Below are positions 26,053-36,109 of a stretch of 37,759 bases of DNA, piece by piece (position 1 is the first letter of the stretch; every line of letters starts with the position of its first letter). The DNA comes from Quadrisphaera granulorum (GTDB taxonomy: Bacteria; Actinomycetota; Actinomycetes; Actinomycetales; Quadrisphaeraceae): assembly GCF_003149145.1 (NCBI RefSeq), contig NZ_QGDQ01000039.1, positions 1 through 37,759 of the forward strand. The letters are read 5' to 3'. Under the pieces are notes generated by a model. It had not been told where the DNA came from. It saw nothing but the letters and a program-made list of their open reading frames with translations, and ran no database searches. The position numbers were made by a program, and so were the translations under genes.

Positions 26053-26058
26053 GGCGCC

Positions 26059-27222
26059 GTGACTGCCGCTCACGCCACTCCGGTCGGTAACCCGGTCAGT
26101 GCTCCCGTCCGCATCGAGGGCTTCGCCGCCGTCGTCCCGGCCGGCGGAGCTGGCACGCGCCTCTGGCCGCTGTCCCGCGCTCGCGCGCCCAAGTTCCTCC
26201 ATGACCTCACCGGCGCCGGCAGGTCGCTGCTGCAGGCCACCTGGGACAGGCTGGAGCCGCTCACCGGCGCCGACCACCTGCTCCTGGTCACCGGCCGCTC
26301 CCACGCGGATGCCGTGCGCGCGGCCCTGCCGGACCTGCGCGAGGGCAACCTCCTCCTGGAGCCCTCCGCGCGCGACTCGATGGCCGCGATCGGCCTGGCC
26401 GCCGCCGTCCTGGAACACCGCGACGGTCCCGACGCCGTCCTCGGCTCCTTCGCCGCCGACCACGTCATCGACGACGCCGCCGCCTTCGGTGCGGCCGTCG
26501 CCCAGGCCGTCGCCGTCGCCCGTACCGGCGAGGTCGTGACGATCGGCATCACCCCGACCGGGCCGGCCACGGGTTTCGGGTACGTGCGCGCCTCGGGGCC
26601 GCTGGACGTGCCCGGTGCCCCCGATGCGCTGCGCGTGGCCGAGTTCGTCGAGAAGCCTGACGCCGCCACGGCCGCCGAGTACGTGGCCGGCGGGCAGCAC
26701 CGCTGGAACGCCGGGATGTTCGTCGTGAGCACCGGCGTGCTGCTGGGCCACCTGCACGAGCAGCTCCCGGCGCTGGCCGACGGTCTGCGCGAGATCGCCG
26801 CGGCCTGGGACGGCCCCGAGCGCGAGAAGGTGCTCGACGCCCTCTGGCCAGGCCTGGTGAAGATCGCCATCGACCACGCCATCGCGGAGCCGGTGGCCGC
26901 CGCGGGCGGCGTCGCCGTCGTCCCGGGGACCTTCGGGTGGGACGACGTCGGCGACTGGGACTCCCTCGCCACCCTGCTGCCGGGGGCCGGCGAGGGCCTG
27001 GCGGTGCTGGGAGACGAGGCGCAGGTGCTTGGCCTGGCGGCCACGGGCGTGGTCGTTGCCGGCAGTGGGGTGCCTGGTCGCACCGTGTCGGTGCTGGGCG
27101 TGCCGGACGCCGTCGTCATCGACACGCCGGACGCCCTGCTGGTCACCACGCGTGAACATGCGCAGTCCGTCAAGGGTCTCGTGGGCGCCTGGCGAGACCG
27201 TGGACGCGACGATCTCGTCTGA
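26059..27222 (+). CDS. manC: Mannose-1-phosphate guanylyltransferase
   Basis: This 387-residue nucleotidyltransferase makes GDP-mannose from mannose-1-phosphate and GTP. The signature VVPAGGAGTRLWPLSRARAPKF (about 25-46) gives the GTP-binding loop and the catalytic Lys. FAADHVI, TPTGPATGFGYVRA, FVEKPD and WNAGMFV are all characteristic. It is the short type with no C-terminal phosphomannose isomerase domain. GDP-mannose feeds mannolipids and glycans in Actinobacteria. The start GTG 26059 removes an upstream Cys/Arg-rich extension that has no family match. It is divergent from sdhC and 18 bases upstream of the M20 amidohydrolase gene. Confidence 0.92.
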   Translation: MTAAHATPVGNPVSAPVRIEGFAAVVPAGGAGTRLWPLSRARAPKFLHDLTGAGRSLLQATWDRLEPLTGADHLLLVTGRSHADAVRAALPDLREGNLLLEPSARDSMAAIGLAAAVLEHRDGPDAVLGSFAADHVIDDAAAFGAAVAQAVAVARTGEVVTIGITPTGPATGFGYVRASGPLDVPGAPDALRVAEFVEKPDAATAAEYVAGGQHRWNAGMFVVSTGVLLGHLHEQLPALADGLREIAAAWDGPEREKVLDALWPGLVKIAIDHAIAEPVAAAGGVAVVPGTFGWDDVGDWDSLATLLPGAGEGLAVLGDEAQVLGLAATGVVVAGSGVPGRTVSVLGVPDAVVIDTPDALLVTTREHAQSVKGLVGAWRDRGRDDLV

Positions 27223-27240
27223 GGCGAGCATCATCCTGCG

Positions 27241-28461
27241 GTGACCTACCACGTCCGCCGGTCCCCGGAGCGGGCGGCGACCCGCCCCCGCTCCCTGACC
27301 GAGCTGCTCACCCCGCGCCTGGAGGCCCTCGTGGCCTTCCGGCGCGACATCCACGCGCACCCCGAGACCTCCCACGCGGAGCACCGGACGACGGCGCGGG
27401 TGGTCGAGCAGCTGCGGGCCGCCGGGCTGGAGCCCCGCCTCCTTCCGGGAACCGGTCTGGTCTGCGACGTCGGCGCAGGGGCCCGCACCGTGGCGCTGCG
27501 CGCCGACCTCGACGCGCTGCCCCTGGCTGACGAGACGTCCAGCCCCTGGGCCTCGACGGTGCCGGGGGTGGCGCACGCCTGCGGACACGACGTCCACACC
27601 GCCGTGGTGCTGGGCGCCGGGCTGGTGCTGGCCGACCTCGCTCGCGCTGGTCAGCTGCCGGGGCGGGTGCGCCTGGTGTTCCAGCCCGCCGAGGAGGTCA
27701 CCCCTGGCGGCGCGCTCGGTGTCGTGGCTGCGGGGGCTCTCGAGGGAGTCGAGCGCATCTTCGCGGTCCACTGCGACCCCCACACCGACGTCGGCAGGGT
27801 GGGGTTGCGCGTGGGGGCCATCACCTCCGCGTTCGACCAGGTGAAGGTGGAGCTGCACGGCTCCGGAGGTCACACCTCGCGGCCGCACCTCACCGGTGAC
27901 CTCGTCTTCGCGCTCGCCAAGGTGGTCACCGAGGTACCCGCGGTGATGTCGCGCCGGCTCGACCCGCGCGCCGGCGTCTCACTGGTGTGGGGCCGCATCA
28001 GCGCCGGGGGCGCCGCCAACGCCATCCCCCGGGTGGGGGTGGCCGAGGGCACGCTGCGCTGTGTCCGGCAGGACGCCTGGAAGGACGCCGGCGACCTGCT
28101 GCCCCAGGTGGTGCGCGAGGTGGTGGCGCCCTACGGCCTGCGCGCCGAGGTCGACCTGCAGCGCGGTGTGCCGCCCGTGGTCAACGAGGCCGTGAGCACC
28201 GGGCTGCTGCAGCGCGCCGCCGAAGACCAGCTGGGGGAGGGCGCGGCCGTTCCCACCGACCAGAGCCTGGGCGGGGAAGACTTCGCCTGGTACCTGCAGC
28301 ACACCGCCGGCGCCATGGCCCGTCTCGGCACGCGCACACCGGGTGGCCCCACCCACGACCTCCACCGGGGAGACTTCGAGGCCGACGAGCGGGCCATCGC
28401 GCACGGCGCCCGGCTGCTGGCGTCGGCTGCGATCGAGAGCTTGCGTCTGCCACCCGTCTGA
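27241..28461 (+). CDS. M20 family metallopeptidase (N-acyl-amino acid amidohydrolase type)
   Basis: This 406-residue enzyme belongs to the M20D group (amidohydrolase, hippurate hydrolase, IAA-amino acid hydrolase). The conserved N-terminal FRRDIHAHPE is at 33-42. The metal-binding ACGHDVH segment at 113-119 includes C114, H116 and H119. FQPAEEV gives the general-base Glu, and GGEDFAWYL with DLHRGDFE completes the site near the C-terminus. It should cleave the acyl group from an N-acylated amino acid or related amide; substrate unknown. GTG 27241 is 18 bases after manC, so it may be in that operon. Confidence 0.87.
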   Translation: MTYHVRRSPERAATRPRSLTELLTPRLEALVAFRRDIHAHPETSHAEHRTTARVVEQLRAAGLEPRLLPGTGLVCDVGAGARTVALRADLDALPLADETSSPWASTVPGVAHACGHDVHTAVVLGAGLVLADLARAGQLPGRVRLVFQPAEEVTPGGALGVVAAGALEGVERIFAVHCDPHTDVGRVGLRVGAITSAFDQVKVELHGSGGHTSRPHLTGDLVFALAKVVTEVPAVMSRRLDPRAGVSLVWGRISAGGAANAIPRVGVAEGTLRCVRQDAWKDAGDLLPQVVREVVAPYGLRAEVDLQRGVPPVVNEAVSTGLLQRAAEDQLGEGAAVPTDQSLGGEDFAWYLQHTAGAMARLGTRTPGGPTHDLHRGDFEADERAIAHGARLLASAAIESLRLPPV

Positions 28462-28750
28462 TGCCGTCTGCACCCGCCTGGCACGCCGCCTGCGGTCTCC
28501 GTGGCCGGACCATCACCGTCCGCAGTGCACTTCCGCAGGTGAATGACCGTGGTGAGGTGCTCGGGTCACGGAAAGGTTGCGATCGCGACACGGCCCTCGT
28601 GCCTCACGGGGAAGGCCGCCTAGCCTCGCCACGACGTCGCCCGAGGGCGCGGCCAGCGCCCCTGCCCGCCCTCAGCGGACTCCGCGACCGCGGGGTCCCG
28701 GGCCGGACCACATCGCGCGGCGCCCTGCGGCTGCGGGAGGGACTCAACTC
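28462..28750 (+). promoter_or_regulatory. Intergenic region with probable promoter of the nucleoside transport operon
   Basis: This 289-base gap contains no credible gene. TAGCCT at 28621-28626 is a plausible -10 and would give a 5' leader of about 115-120 bases before the BMP gene. No good -35 is visible. GCGATCGC, an 8-bp palindrome, lies upstream at about 28579-28586. The leader is GC-rich and can fold, but I recognise no riboswitch class. Confidence 0.3.
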
Positions 28751-29845
28751 GTGAAGAAGATTCTCGGCAGCGTCGCGGCCGCTGGCGCCCTGGCGCTCCT
28801 GGCGGCCTGTGGCCAGGCCCCGGCTACCTCGGGCGAGGGTGCCTCCACCACGGCGAGCGCGTCAGGATCCGGCGCGTCCTTCAAGGGCTGCATCGTCTCC
28901 GACGGCGGCGGCTTCAAGGACCAGTCGTTCAACCAGGCCGGCCTGGAGGGTCTGGAGAAGGCCAAGAGCGAGGACGGCATCCAGATCGCCTCCGTCGAGT
29001 CGAAGTCGGATGCCGACTACGCGCCGAACATCGCCACCCTCGTCTCGCAGAACTGCAACCTCGTCGTCGCGTCCGGCTTCCTCCTCGCCGATGCGCTCGG
29101 CCAGCAGGCCGACGCCAACAAGGACACCCAGTTCGCCATCGTCGACTCCACCGTCACCCCGGCCCGCGACAACGTGAAGCCGCTGCTGTTCGACACCGCG
29201 CAGGCCGCCTACCTGGCCGGGTACGTCGCGGCGGGCATGTCCAAGACCGGCACGGTCGCCACCTACGGCGGCATCAAGATCCCGTCCGTGACGATCTTCA
29301 TGGACGGCTTCAGCGACGGCGTCGCGAAGTACAACCAGGACAAGGGCAAGGCCGTCAAGGTGCTCGGCTGGGACAAGGCCACCCAGGACGGCTCGTTCAC
29401 GGGTGACTTCACCGACGCGACCAAGGGCCGCAACACCAGCCAGAACTTCATCGACCAGGGCGCCGACATCATCCTCCCGGTCGCCGGTCCGGTCGGCTCC
29501 GGCACGCTCGCCGCGGCGAAGGCCGCGAACGACGGCGGCAAGGACGTGAAGGTCATCTGGGTCGACTCCGACGGCTACAACACCCAGCCCGACTACCGCG
29601 ACATCATCCTCACCACGGTGGTGAAGGAGATCGGGACGGCGGTCCAGGCGGCCGTGAAGTCCGAGCTCGACGGCACCTTCTCCTCCCAGCCGTACGTCGG
29701 CACCCTCGACAACGGCGGCGTCTCGCTCGCGCCGTTCCACGACCTCGACTCCCAGGTTCCTCAGGAGCTCAAGACCGAGGTGACCGCTCTCCAGGAGCAG
29801 ATCGCCAGCGGCGCCATCAAGGTCGAGTCGCAGTCGACCCCGTGA
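28751..29845 (+). CDS. BMP family ABC transporter substrate-binding lipoprotein
   Basis: This 364-residue lipoprotein is a basic-membrane-protein (BMP/PnrA-type) solute receptor that captures nucleosides at the cell surface. The signal peptide MKKILGSVAAAGALALL ends in the lipobox LAAC with C20, followed by a Ser/Thr/Gly/Ala linker. Family motifs include CIVSDGGGFKDQSFNQAGLEG, VVASGFLLADALG, AAYLAGYVAAGMSKTG and VIWVDSDGYNTQPDY. GTG 28751 follows a GGAGG by about ten bases. The genes after it encode the matching ATPase and two permeases plus nucleoside salvage enzymes, which supports a nucleoside ligand (compare the nup system of Bacillus). Confidence 0.92.
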   Translation: MKKILGSVAAAGALALLAACGQAPATSGEGASTTASASGSGASFKGCIVSDGGGFKDQSFNQAGLEGLEKAKSEDGIQIASVESKSDADYAPNIATLVSQNCNLVVASGFLLADALGQQADANKDTQFAIVDSTVTPARDNVKPLLFDTAQAAYLAGYVAAGMSKTGTVATYGGIKIPSVTIFMDGFSDGVAKYNQDKGKAVKVLGWDKATQDGSFTGDFTDATKGRNTSQNFIDQGADIILPVAGPVGSGTLAAAKAANDGGKDVKVIWVDSDGYNTQPDYRDIILTTVVKEIGTAVQAAVKSELDGTFSSQPYVGTLDNGGVSLAPFHDLDSQVPQELKTEVTALQEQIASGAIKVESQSTP

Positions 29846-29859
29846 CCTGACCTGGTCGA

Positions 29860-29900
29860 GCGATCGGGCCCCTCGGTAGCGTGCCGAGGGGCCCGATCGC
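29860..29900 (+). terminator. Strong hairpin between the BMP gene and the ABC ATPase gene
   Basis: A 17-bp perfect stem (left arm GCGATCGGGCCCCTCGG) with a seven-base loop starts 15 bases after the BMP stop. It is probably a partial terminator or an mRNA-stabilising element that makes the binding protein more abundant than the membrane components. Confidence 0.6.
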
Positions 29901-29905
29901 GTCCA

Positions 29906-29947
29906 GGCGGTCATCAGCTGGCGGTCATCAGCTGGCAGTCATCAGCT
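29906..29947 (+). repeat. Three tandem copies of a 14-bp repeat
   Basis: GGCGGTCATCAGCT occurs at 29906-29919 and 29920-29933, with a one-base variant (GGCAGTCATCAGCT) at 29934-29947. The array sits between the hairpin and the GGAAGGAGG ribosome site of the ABC ATPase gene. Its role is unknown. Confidence 0.85.
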
Positions 29948-29972
29948 GCAGTTCTCGGAAGGAGGTGCGGGC

Positions 29973-31573
<1,601 letters not shown>

Positions 31574-31577
<4 letters not shown>

Positions 31578-31675
31578 ACCTGCTGACCACGATGACGGTG
31601 ACCACGATGACGGTGACCACGATCACTGTGACCACGATCACTGTGACGACGACGACGGAGAGGTCCGAGCGGTGA
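31574..31675 (+). CDS. 33-codon repeat-coded mini-ORF bridging ATPase and permease genes
   Basis: A GTG at 31574 overlaps the ABC ATPase stop as GTGA and opens a 33-codon frame. That frame ends in TGA at 31673-31675, which overlaps the permease GTG (31672) as a second GTGA. Most of the frame is five 15-bp tandem repeats, coding a Thr-rich peptide with repeating units of the type TMTVT and TITVT, then a charged tail ERSER. Because 15 is a multiple of three, changes in copy number would keep the frame. The peptide has no known domain. The likely role is to carry ribosomes across the gap from the ATPase to the permease. Whether it is translated is unproven. Confidence 0.5.
31584..31658 (+). repeat. 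Five tandem copies of a 15-bp repeat
   Basis: TGACCACGATGACGG occurs at 31584-31598 and 31599-31613, TGACCACGATCACTG at 31614-31628 and 31629-31643, and a more diverged TGACGACGACGACGG at 31644-31658. The last copy runs into the GGAGAGG ribosome site of the permease gene. Confidence 0.9.
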
Positions 31676-32877
31676 AGTCCTGGCTGGAGGACGTGCGGCG
31701 CAGCAGCTGGCTGGTGTCGCTGCTCGCCGTCGTCGTCGCCTTCGTGCTCGGTGGGGTGCTCATCGCTCTCACCGACCCCGACACCCAGGCGGCGATGGGC
31801 TACTTCTTCGCGCGCCCCACCGATGCGGTCTCGGCGGGCTGGCGCGCCGCCACCGAGGCCTACGGCGCGATGCTCCGCGGAGCGATCTATGACCCGCAGG
31901 CCGCCACCGCGACGCGGCAGATCAGGCCCATCACCGAGACGCTGACCGTGGCCACCCCGCTCATCGCCGCGGGGCTCGGGGTGGCGCTCGCCTTCCGTGT
32001 GGGCCTGTTCAACATCGGTGCTCAGGGCCAGCTCATCCTCGGGGTGATCCTCGCCGGCTGGGTGGGCTTCCGCCTGCACCTGCCGGTGGGCATCCACCTG
32101 CTGGTCGCGGTGCTCGCGGCGGTGATCGGCGGTGCGCTGTGGGGAGGGCTGGTCGGCGTGCTGCGCGCCCGCACCGGCGCCCCCGAGGTGATCACCACGA
32201 TCATGCTCAACTACGTCGCGCTGTACCTGCTCGCCTACCTGCTCACCACCGGTGCCTTCCAGCGCGAGGGCGCCTCCAACCCCATCAGCCCGCCCATCGA
32301 CGACTCGGCGGCCTTCCCGCTGCTGCTCGGTGACAGCTTCCGCCTGCACCTGGGCTTCCTCGTGGTGCTCGTCGCTGCGGCCTTCGTCTGGTGGCTGCTG
32401 GAGCGCAGCACGGTCGGTTTCCGCTGGCGCGCCGTCGGCGCCAACCCCGCCGCGGCGCGCACCGCGGGGATGAGCGTCTCCGCGGCCTACGTCGGCGTCA
32501 TGGTGGCCGCCGGTGCCCTCGCCGGGCTGGCCGGAGCGGCTCAGCTGCTGGGGACGGAGAAGTCGCTGACCGGCGGCATCGCCGGCTCGATCGGGCCGGA
32601 CGCCATCACGGTGGCGCTGCTCGGGCGCTCACGCCCGCTCGGGGTGGTGCTGGCGGGCCTGCTGTTCGGTGCGCTGCGCGCCGGGGGCGTGCTCATGCAG
32701 GCCCAGACCGGGACGCCCATCGACATCGTCCTCGTGGTCCAGTCGGTCATCGTGCTGCTCATCGCCGCGCCGCCGTTGGTGCGGTCGATCTTCAGGTTGG
32801 AGCCGCGCAAGCGCCGCAGCACCGACTCTGCCGATGGTGCCGCCCCGACCGCCGAGCGCCAGGGAGCCGCCGCGTGA
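31672..32877 (+). CDS. Nucleoside ABC transporter permease (first subunit)
   Basis: This 401-residue permease belongs to the BPD_transp_2 group (NupP/YufP-like). A cytoplasmic N-terminus (MKSWLEDVRRSSW) leads into multiple membrane helices, including LVSLLAVVVAFVLGGVLIAL and LIAAGLGVALAFRVGLFNIG. FRVGLFNIGAQGQLILG is the family hallmark, followed by APEVITTIMLNYVALYLL. The C-terminal tail is hydrophilic. GTG 31672 is preceded by GGAGAGG and overlaps the stop of the repeat-coded mini-ORF. The stop overlaps the next permease start as GTGA. It forms the channel with the second permease. Confidence 0.92.
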   Translation: MKSWLEDVRRSSWLVSLLAVVVAFVLGGVLIALTDPDTQAAMGYFFARPTDAVSAGWRAATEAYGAMLRGAIYDPQAATATRQIRPITETLTVATPLIAAGLGVALAFRVGLFNIGAQGQLILGVILAGWVGFRLHLPVGIHLLVAVLAAVIGGALWGGLVGVLRARTGAPEVITTIMLNYVALYLLAYLLTTGAFQREGASNPISPPIDDSAAFPLLLGDSFRLHLGFLVVLVAAAFVWWLLERSTVGFRWRAVGANPAAARTAGMSVSAAYVGVMVAAGALAGLAGAAQLLGTEKSLTGGIAGSIGPDAITVALLGRSRPLGVVLAGLLFGALRAGGVLMQAQTGTPIDIVLVVQSVIVLLIAAPPLVRSIFRLEPRKRRSTDSADGAAPTAERQGAAA

Positions 32878-34157
32878 GCACCTCAGCCCCCGCCCAGCCG
32901 ACGGCGCCCGCTGCGGCCGCCGCCCCCGTCGAGCGCAGCAGCGCTCGCCCCGTGTGGGTCATGGCCGCCTTCGCGGCGCTCGCGCTCCTGCTCTTCGGCG
33001 GCTTCGGCCCCGCCGGCAGCTCCACCTTCGCGCTGTCCGGCGGGGGAGCGGCCGTCTCGCTGCCCGACCTGCCGCTGCCGGGCCGCCCGTCGGGCTGGGT
33101 CATCGGCTTGGCCTGCGTGGCGCTCGTCGTCGTCGTCGAACTCGCCCGCAGGGCGGGTCGGCCGGCGCCGCGGTGGGCAGTGCCGCTGTTCGCTGCGCTG
33201 TGGGTGGTCGGGTTCCTCGTGTGGGTGGTGGCCGGCCAGCGGATCAGCCTGGTCGGTCTGCTCGGCGGTGGGCTCGTGCTCGCCGTGCCGCTCGTGTTCG
33301 GGGCGCTGTCCGGCGTGGTGTCCGAGCGCGCCGGCGTGGTGAACATCGCCATCGAAGGGCAGCTGCTCGCCGGGGCTTTCCTGTCCGCCGTCGTCGCCAG
33401 CGCCACCGACAGCGCCTGGCTGGGTCTGCTCGCCGCGCCGCTCGCCGGAGCGCTCGTCGGGCTGCTGCTCGCGATCTTCGCGATCCGCTACCTGGTCGAC
33501 CAGATCATCGTGGGTGTCGTGCTCAACGTGCTCGTGCTGGGGCTGACCAACTACCTCTTCAGCACCGTGCTCTCGGCGGACCGGTCCCTCAACTCCCCGC
33601 CCGGTCTCGGCCCCGTCGCGATCCCCCTGCTGTCGAACATTCCCGTGCTCGGGCCGGTGCTGTTCAACCAGTCGGTGATCGTCTACCTGATGTACGTGGC
33701 CGTGGCCGTCGTGCACGTCGCGCTGTTCCGCACCCGCTGGGGTCTGCGGGTGCGCGCCGTCGGTGAGCACCCGCGCGCGGCGGACACGGTCGGTATCAAC
33801 GTCAACCGCACCCGGTTCGTCAACGTGCTCATCGCCGGGGCGCTGGCGGGTCTCGGCGGCGCGATGCTCACGCTCGGTGCCAGCCTCGCCTTCGGGCAGA
33901 ACATGAGCGCCGGCAAGGGCTACATCGCCCTCGCGGCGATGATCTTCGGGCGGTACTCGCCGAAGGGGGCGCTCGCCGCGGCCCTGCTGTTCGGCCTGGC
34001 CACCAACCTGCAGGACATCCTCAGCTCCATCTCCACGCCGGTGCCGAGCCAGTTCCTGCTCATGGCGCCCTACCTGGCGACGGTGCTCGCCGTCGCCGGT
34101 CTCGTCGGCAGGGTCCGCGCGCCCGCCGCCGACGGTCAGCCCTACGTCAAGCAGTGA
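32874..34157 (+). CDS. Nucleoside ABC transporter permease (second subunit)
   Basis: This 427-residue permease is the partner subunit (NupQ/YufQ-like). An Ala/Pro-rich N-terminus is followed by two or three extra hydrophobic segments (VWVMAAFAALALLLFGGFG, WVIGLACVALVVVVELA, VPLFAALWVVGFLVWVV) before the conserved core. The core hallmark is VVSERAGVVNIAIEGQLLAGAF, and later GKGYIALAAMIFGRYSPKGA. The N-terminal part makes it longer than many family members (about 300-330). GTG 32874 overlaps the stop of the first permease as GTGA. The cytidine deaminase gene starts 11 bases after its stop. Confidence 0.92.
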   Translation: MSTSAPAQPTAPAAAAAPVERSSARPVWVMAAFAALALLLFGGFGPAGSSTFALSGGGAAVSLPDLPLPGRPSGWVIGLACVALVVVVELARRAGRPAPRWAVPLFAALWVVGFLVWVVAGQRISLVGLLGGGLVLAVPLVFGALSGVVSERAGVVNIAIEGQLLAGAFLSAVVASATDSAWLGLLAAPLAGALVGLLLAIFAIRYLVDQIIVGVVLNVLVLGLTNYLFSTVLSADRSLNSPPGLGPVAIPLLSNIPVLGPVLFNQSVIVYLMYVAVAVVHVALFRTRWGLRVRAVGEHPRAADTVGINVNRTRFVNVLIAGALAGLGGAMLTLGASLAFGQNMSAGKGYIALAAMIFGRYSPKGALAAALLFGLATNLQDILSSISTPVPSQFLLMAPYLATVLAVAGLVGRVRAPAADGQPYVKQ

Positions 34158-34168
34158 GGAGCACCCCT

Positions 34169-34573
34169 GTGGGAGATCAGGACGTCGACTGGGACGGGCT
34201 GCTGGTGGCCGCCCGCGACGTGCAGCAGCGGGCCTACGCGCCGTACTCGCGGTTCAGGGTGGGGGCGGCGGCGCTCGTCGACGACGGGCGCGTGGTCACC
34301 GGGTGCAACGTGGAGAACGCCGGTTACGGCGTGACGCTGTGCGCGGAGTGCGGGCTGGTGTCGTCGCTGGTGGCCGGTGGTGGGGGCCGGCTGGTGGCCT
34401 TCACCTGTGTGGGGGGCGACGACGCCCGGCTGATCATGCCGTGCGGCCGCTGCCGTCAGCTGCTGTTCGAGCACGGGGGCCGCTCGCTGCTCGTCTCGAC
34501 GCCCGAGGGCGTGCTGACGATGGCCGAGGTGCTGCCGCAGGGCTTCGGCCCCGAGGAGCTCGACCGCGGCTGA
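34169..34573 (+). CDS. cdd: Cytidine deaminase
   Basis: This 134-residue enzyme converts cytidine and deoxycytidine to uridine and deoxyuridine. The zinc and catalytic residues are visible: C58-A-E60 in VTLCAECG and PCGRC with C92 and C95. GCNVENAGYG binds the ribose. The length is normal for the small homotetrameric class. I chose GTG 34169 because AGGAG lies seven bases upstream; GTG 34154, overlapping the permease stop as GTGA, is an alternative that adds five residues. It processes nucleosides brought in by the upstream transporter. Confidence 0.93.
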   Translation: MGDQDVDWDGLLVAARDVQQRAYAPYSRFRVGAAALVDDGRVVTGCNVENAGYGVTLCAECGLVSSLVAGGGGRLVAFTCVGGDDARLIMPCGRCRQLLFEHGGRSLLVSTPEGVLTMAEVLPQGFGPEELDRG

Positions 34574-34585
34574 CCGCCGTCGTCG

Positions 34586-34702
34586 CCTCTCCGAACCGCA
34601 GCCGGGCGACCGAACGCTGTTCCTGAGCCCTACAAACCGCAGCCGGGCGCCTAGTTGCGGTTCGGAGGGGGGCTCGAACCGCGACGAGGCGCTCGGCTGC
34701 GG
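34586..34702 (+). repeat. Second intergenic inverted/direct repeat region
   Basis: AACCGCAGCCGGGCG occurs at 34594-34608 and 34635-34649, and a diverged copy starts at 34677, so spacing is 41 and 42 bp. CTCCGAACCGCA (34589-34600) has its exact inverse at 34656-34667, and the third copy is followed by a near-inverse ending at 34702. The region fills most of the gap between cdd and deoA. The sequence is unrelated to the CGCACTT palindrome family. Confidence 0.65.
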
Positions 34703-34721
34703 AAGGGCTGCGCGACAGTGG

Positions 34722-34727
34722 CAGGGT
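34722..34727 (+). promoter_or_regulatory. Candidate -10 box of deoA
   Basis: CAGGGT lies seven bases before GTG 34735, again without a Shine-Dalgarno sequence. An alternative GTG at 34726 would overlap this hexamer. Confidence 0.3.
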
Positions 34728-34734
34728 GAGCGGC

Positions 34735-36093
34735 GTGAGCCAGCCCGCCTCCGCGCCCGCACAGAAGCCCGCCCCGACGTCTGCGCAGAAGACCGAACCT
34801 CACGACGCCGTCGAGGTGATCGCCGCCAAGCGCGACCGCCACGCGCTCACGGACTCGCAGATCGACTGGGTGGTCGACGCGTTCACCCGCGGCGCGGTGG
34901 CCGACGAGCAGATGAGCGCGCTGGCCATGGCGATCCTGCTCAACGGCATGGACCGCCGCGAGATCTCCCGCTGGACGTCGGCGATGATCGCCAGCGGCGA
35001 GCGGCTCGACTTCTCCGGGCTGAGCCGCCCCACGGCTGACAAGCACTCCACCGGCGGCGTCGGTGACAAGATCACGCTGCCGTTGGCCCCGCTCGTCGCG
35101 GCGTGCGGGGTCGCCGTCCCGCAGCTGTCGGGCCGCGGGCTCGGTCACACCGGCGGCACCCTCGACAAGCTCGAGGCGATCCCCGGATGGCGTGCCGCGC
35201 TGTCCAACGACGAGATGCTGGCCCAGCTGGAGGACGTCGGGGCGGTGGTCTGCGCCGCCGGCTCCGGGCTCGCACCCGCCGACAAGAAGCTCTACGCGCT
35301 GCGCGACGTCACCGGCACCGTCGAGGCGATCCCGCTCATCGCCAGCTCCATCATGAGCAAGAAGATCGCCGAGGGCACCGGCGCGCTCGTGCTCGACGTC
35401 AAGGTCGGCACCGGCGCGTTCATGAAGAACCGGGACGACGCCGAGGAGCTCGCCCGGACCATGGTCGACCTCGGCACCGACGCGGGGGTGCGCACGGTCG
35501 CACTGCTCACGGACATGTCCACGCCGCTGGGCCTGACCGCCGGGAACGCCCTGGAGGTCCGCGAGTCCGTCGAGGTGCTGGCCGGGGGCGGGCCGCGCGA
35601 CGTTGTCGACCTCACCCTGGCCCTGGCGCGGGAGATGCTGGCCGCTGCGGGCCGCGGCGACGTCGACCCGGCCGACGCCCTCGCCGACGGCCGCGCCATG
35701 GACGTGTGGCGCCGCATGATCGCTGCGCAGGGCGGAGACCCCGCCGCCGCGCTGCCAGTCGCGAAGCACGCGCACGAGGTGCGCGCCGGCGCCGACGGCG
35801 TGCTCACTCGGTTCGACGCCATGGCCGTGGGCCTGGCCGCGTGGCGGCTCGGCGCGGGACGGGCCCGCGCGGGGGAGTCCGTGCAGGCCGGGGCGGGGGT
35901 GGAGCTCCGCGCCAAGCCCGGTGACGTGGTGCGCTCGAGCGACGTGCTCGCCGTGCTCCACACCGACACCCCGGAGCGCTTCGACCGCGCTCTGGCCGCT
36001 CTCGACGGCGGGTGGGACGTCAGCCCCGCTGGCACGGCGGCGTCGCCGGCTGGGGTGGGCGCCGTCGACGTCGTCCTCGGTCGTATCGGCTGA
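34735..36093 (+). CDS. deoA: Thymidine phosphorylase
   Basis: This protein of about 452 residues cleaves thymidine, and in many bacteria other pyrimidine nucleosides, with phosphate. DKHSTGGVGDK (about 102-112) is the phosphate-binding loop, and SGRGLGHTGGTLDKLE (from about 132) is the family signature. SIMSKKIAEGTGALVLDVKVGTGAFM is equally diagnostic. The first 25 residues (rich in Ala, Pro and Gln) extend beyond the E. coli enzyme. The start is chosen by the leaderless promoter pattern; GTG 34726 is in frame and possible. It sits between cdd and add in the salvage cluster. Confidence 0.95.
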   Translation: MSQPASAPAQKPAPTSAQKTEPHDAVEVIAAKRDRHALTDSQIDWVVDAFTRGAVADEQMSALAMAILLNGMDRREISRWTSAMIASGERLDFSGLSRPTADKHSTGGVGDKITLPLAPLVAACGVAVPQLSGRGLGHTGGTLDKLEAIPGWRAALSNDEMLAQLEDVGAVVCAAGSGLAPADKKLYALRDVTGTVEAIPLIASSIMSKKIAEGTGALVLDVKVGTGAFMKNRDDAEELARTMVDLGTDAGVRTVALLTDMSTPLGLTAGNALEVRESVEVLAGGGPRDVVDLTLALAREMLAAAGRGDVDPADALADGRAMDVWRRMIAAQGGDPAAALPVAKHAHEVRAGADGVLTRFDAMAVGLAAWRLGAGRARAGESVQAGAGVELRAKPGDVVRSSDVLAVLHTDTPERFDRALAALDGGWDVSPAGTAASPAGVGAVDVVLGRIG

Positions 36094-36109
36094 CCACCCT
36101 CCTCTTTCC

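Noticed and set aside
26026-27888. Minus-strand 620-residue frame opposite manC and the M20 gene
   Set aside because: Antisense to two genes with clear catalytic motifs and no recognisable domain of its own.
28462-28750. Purine or other riboswitch before the nucleoside transport operon
   Set aside because: The leader can fold but no conserved aptamer core could be recognised by eye.
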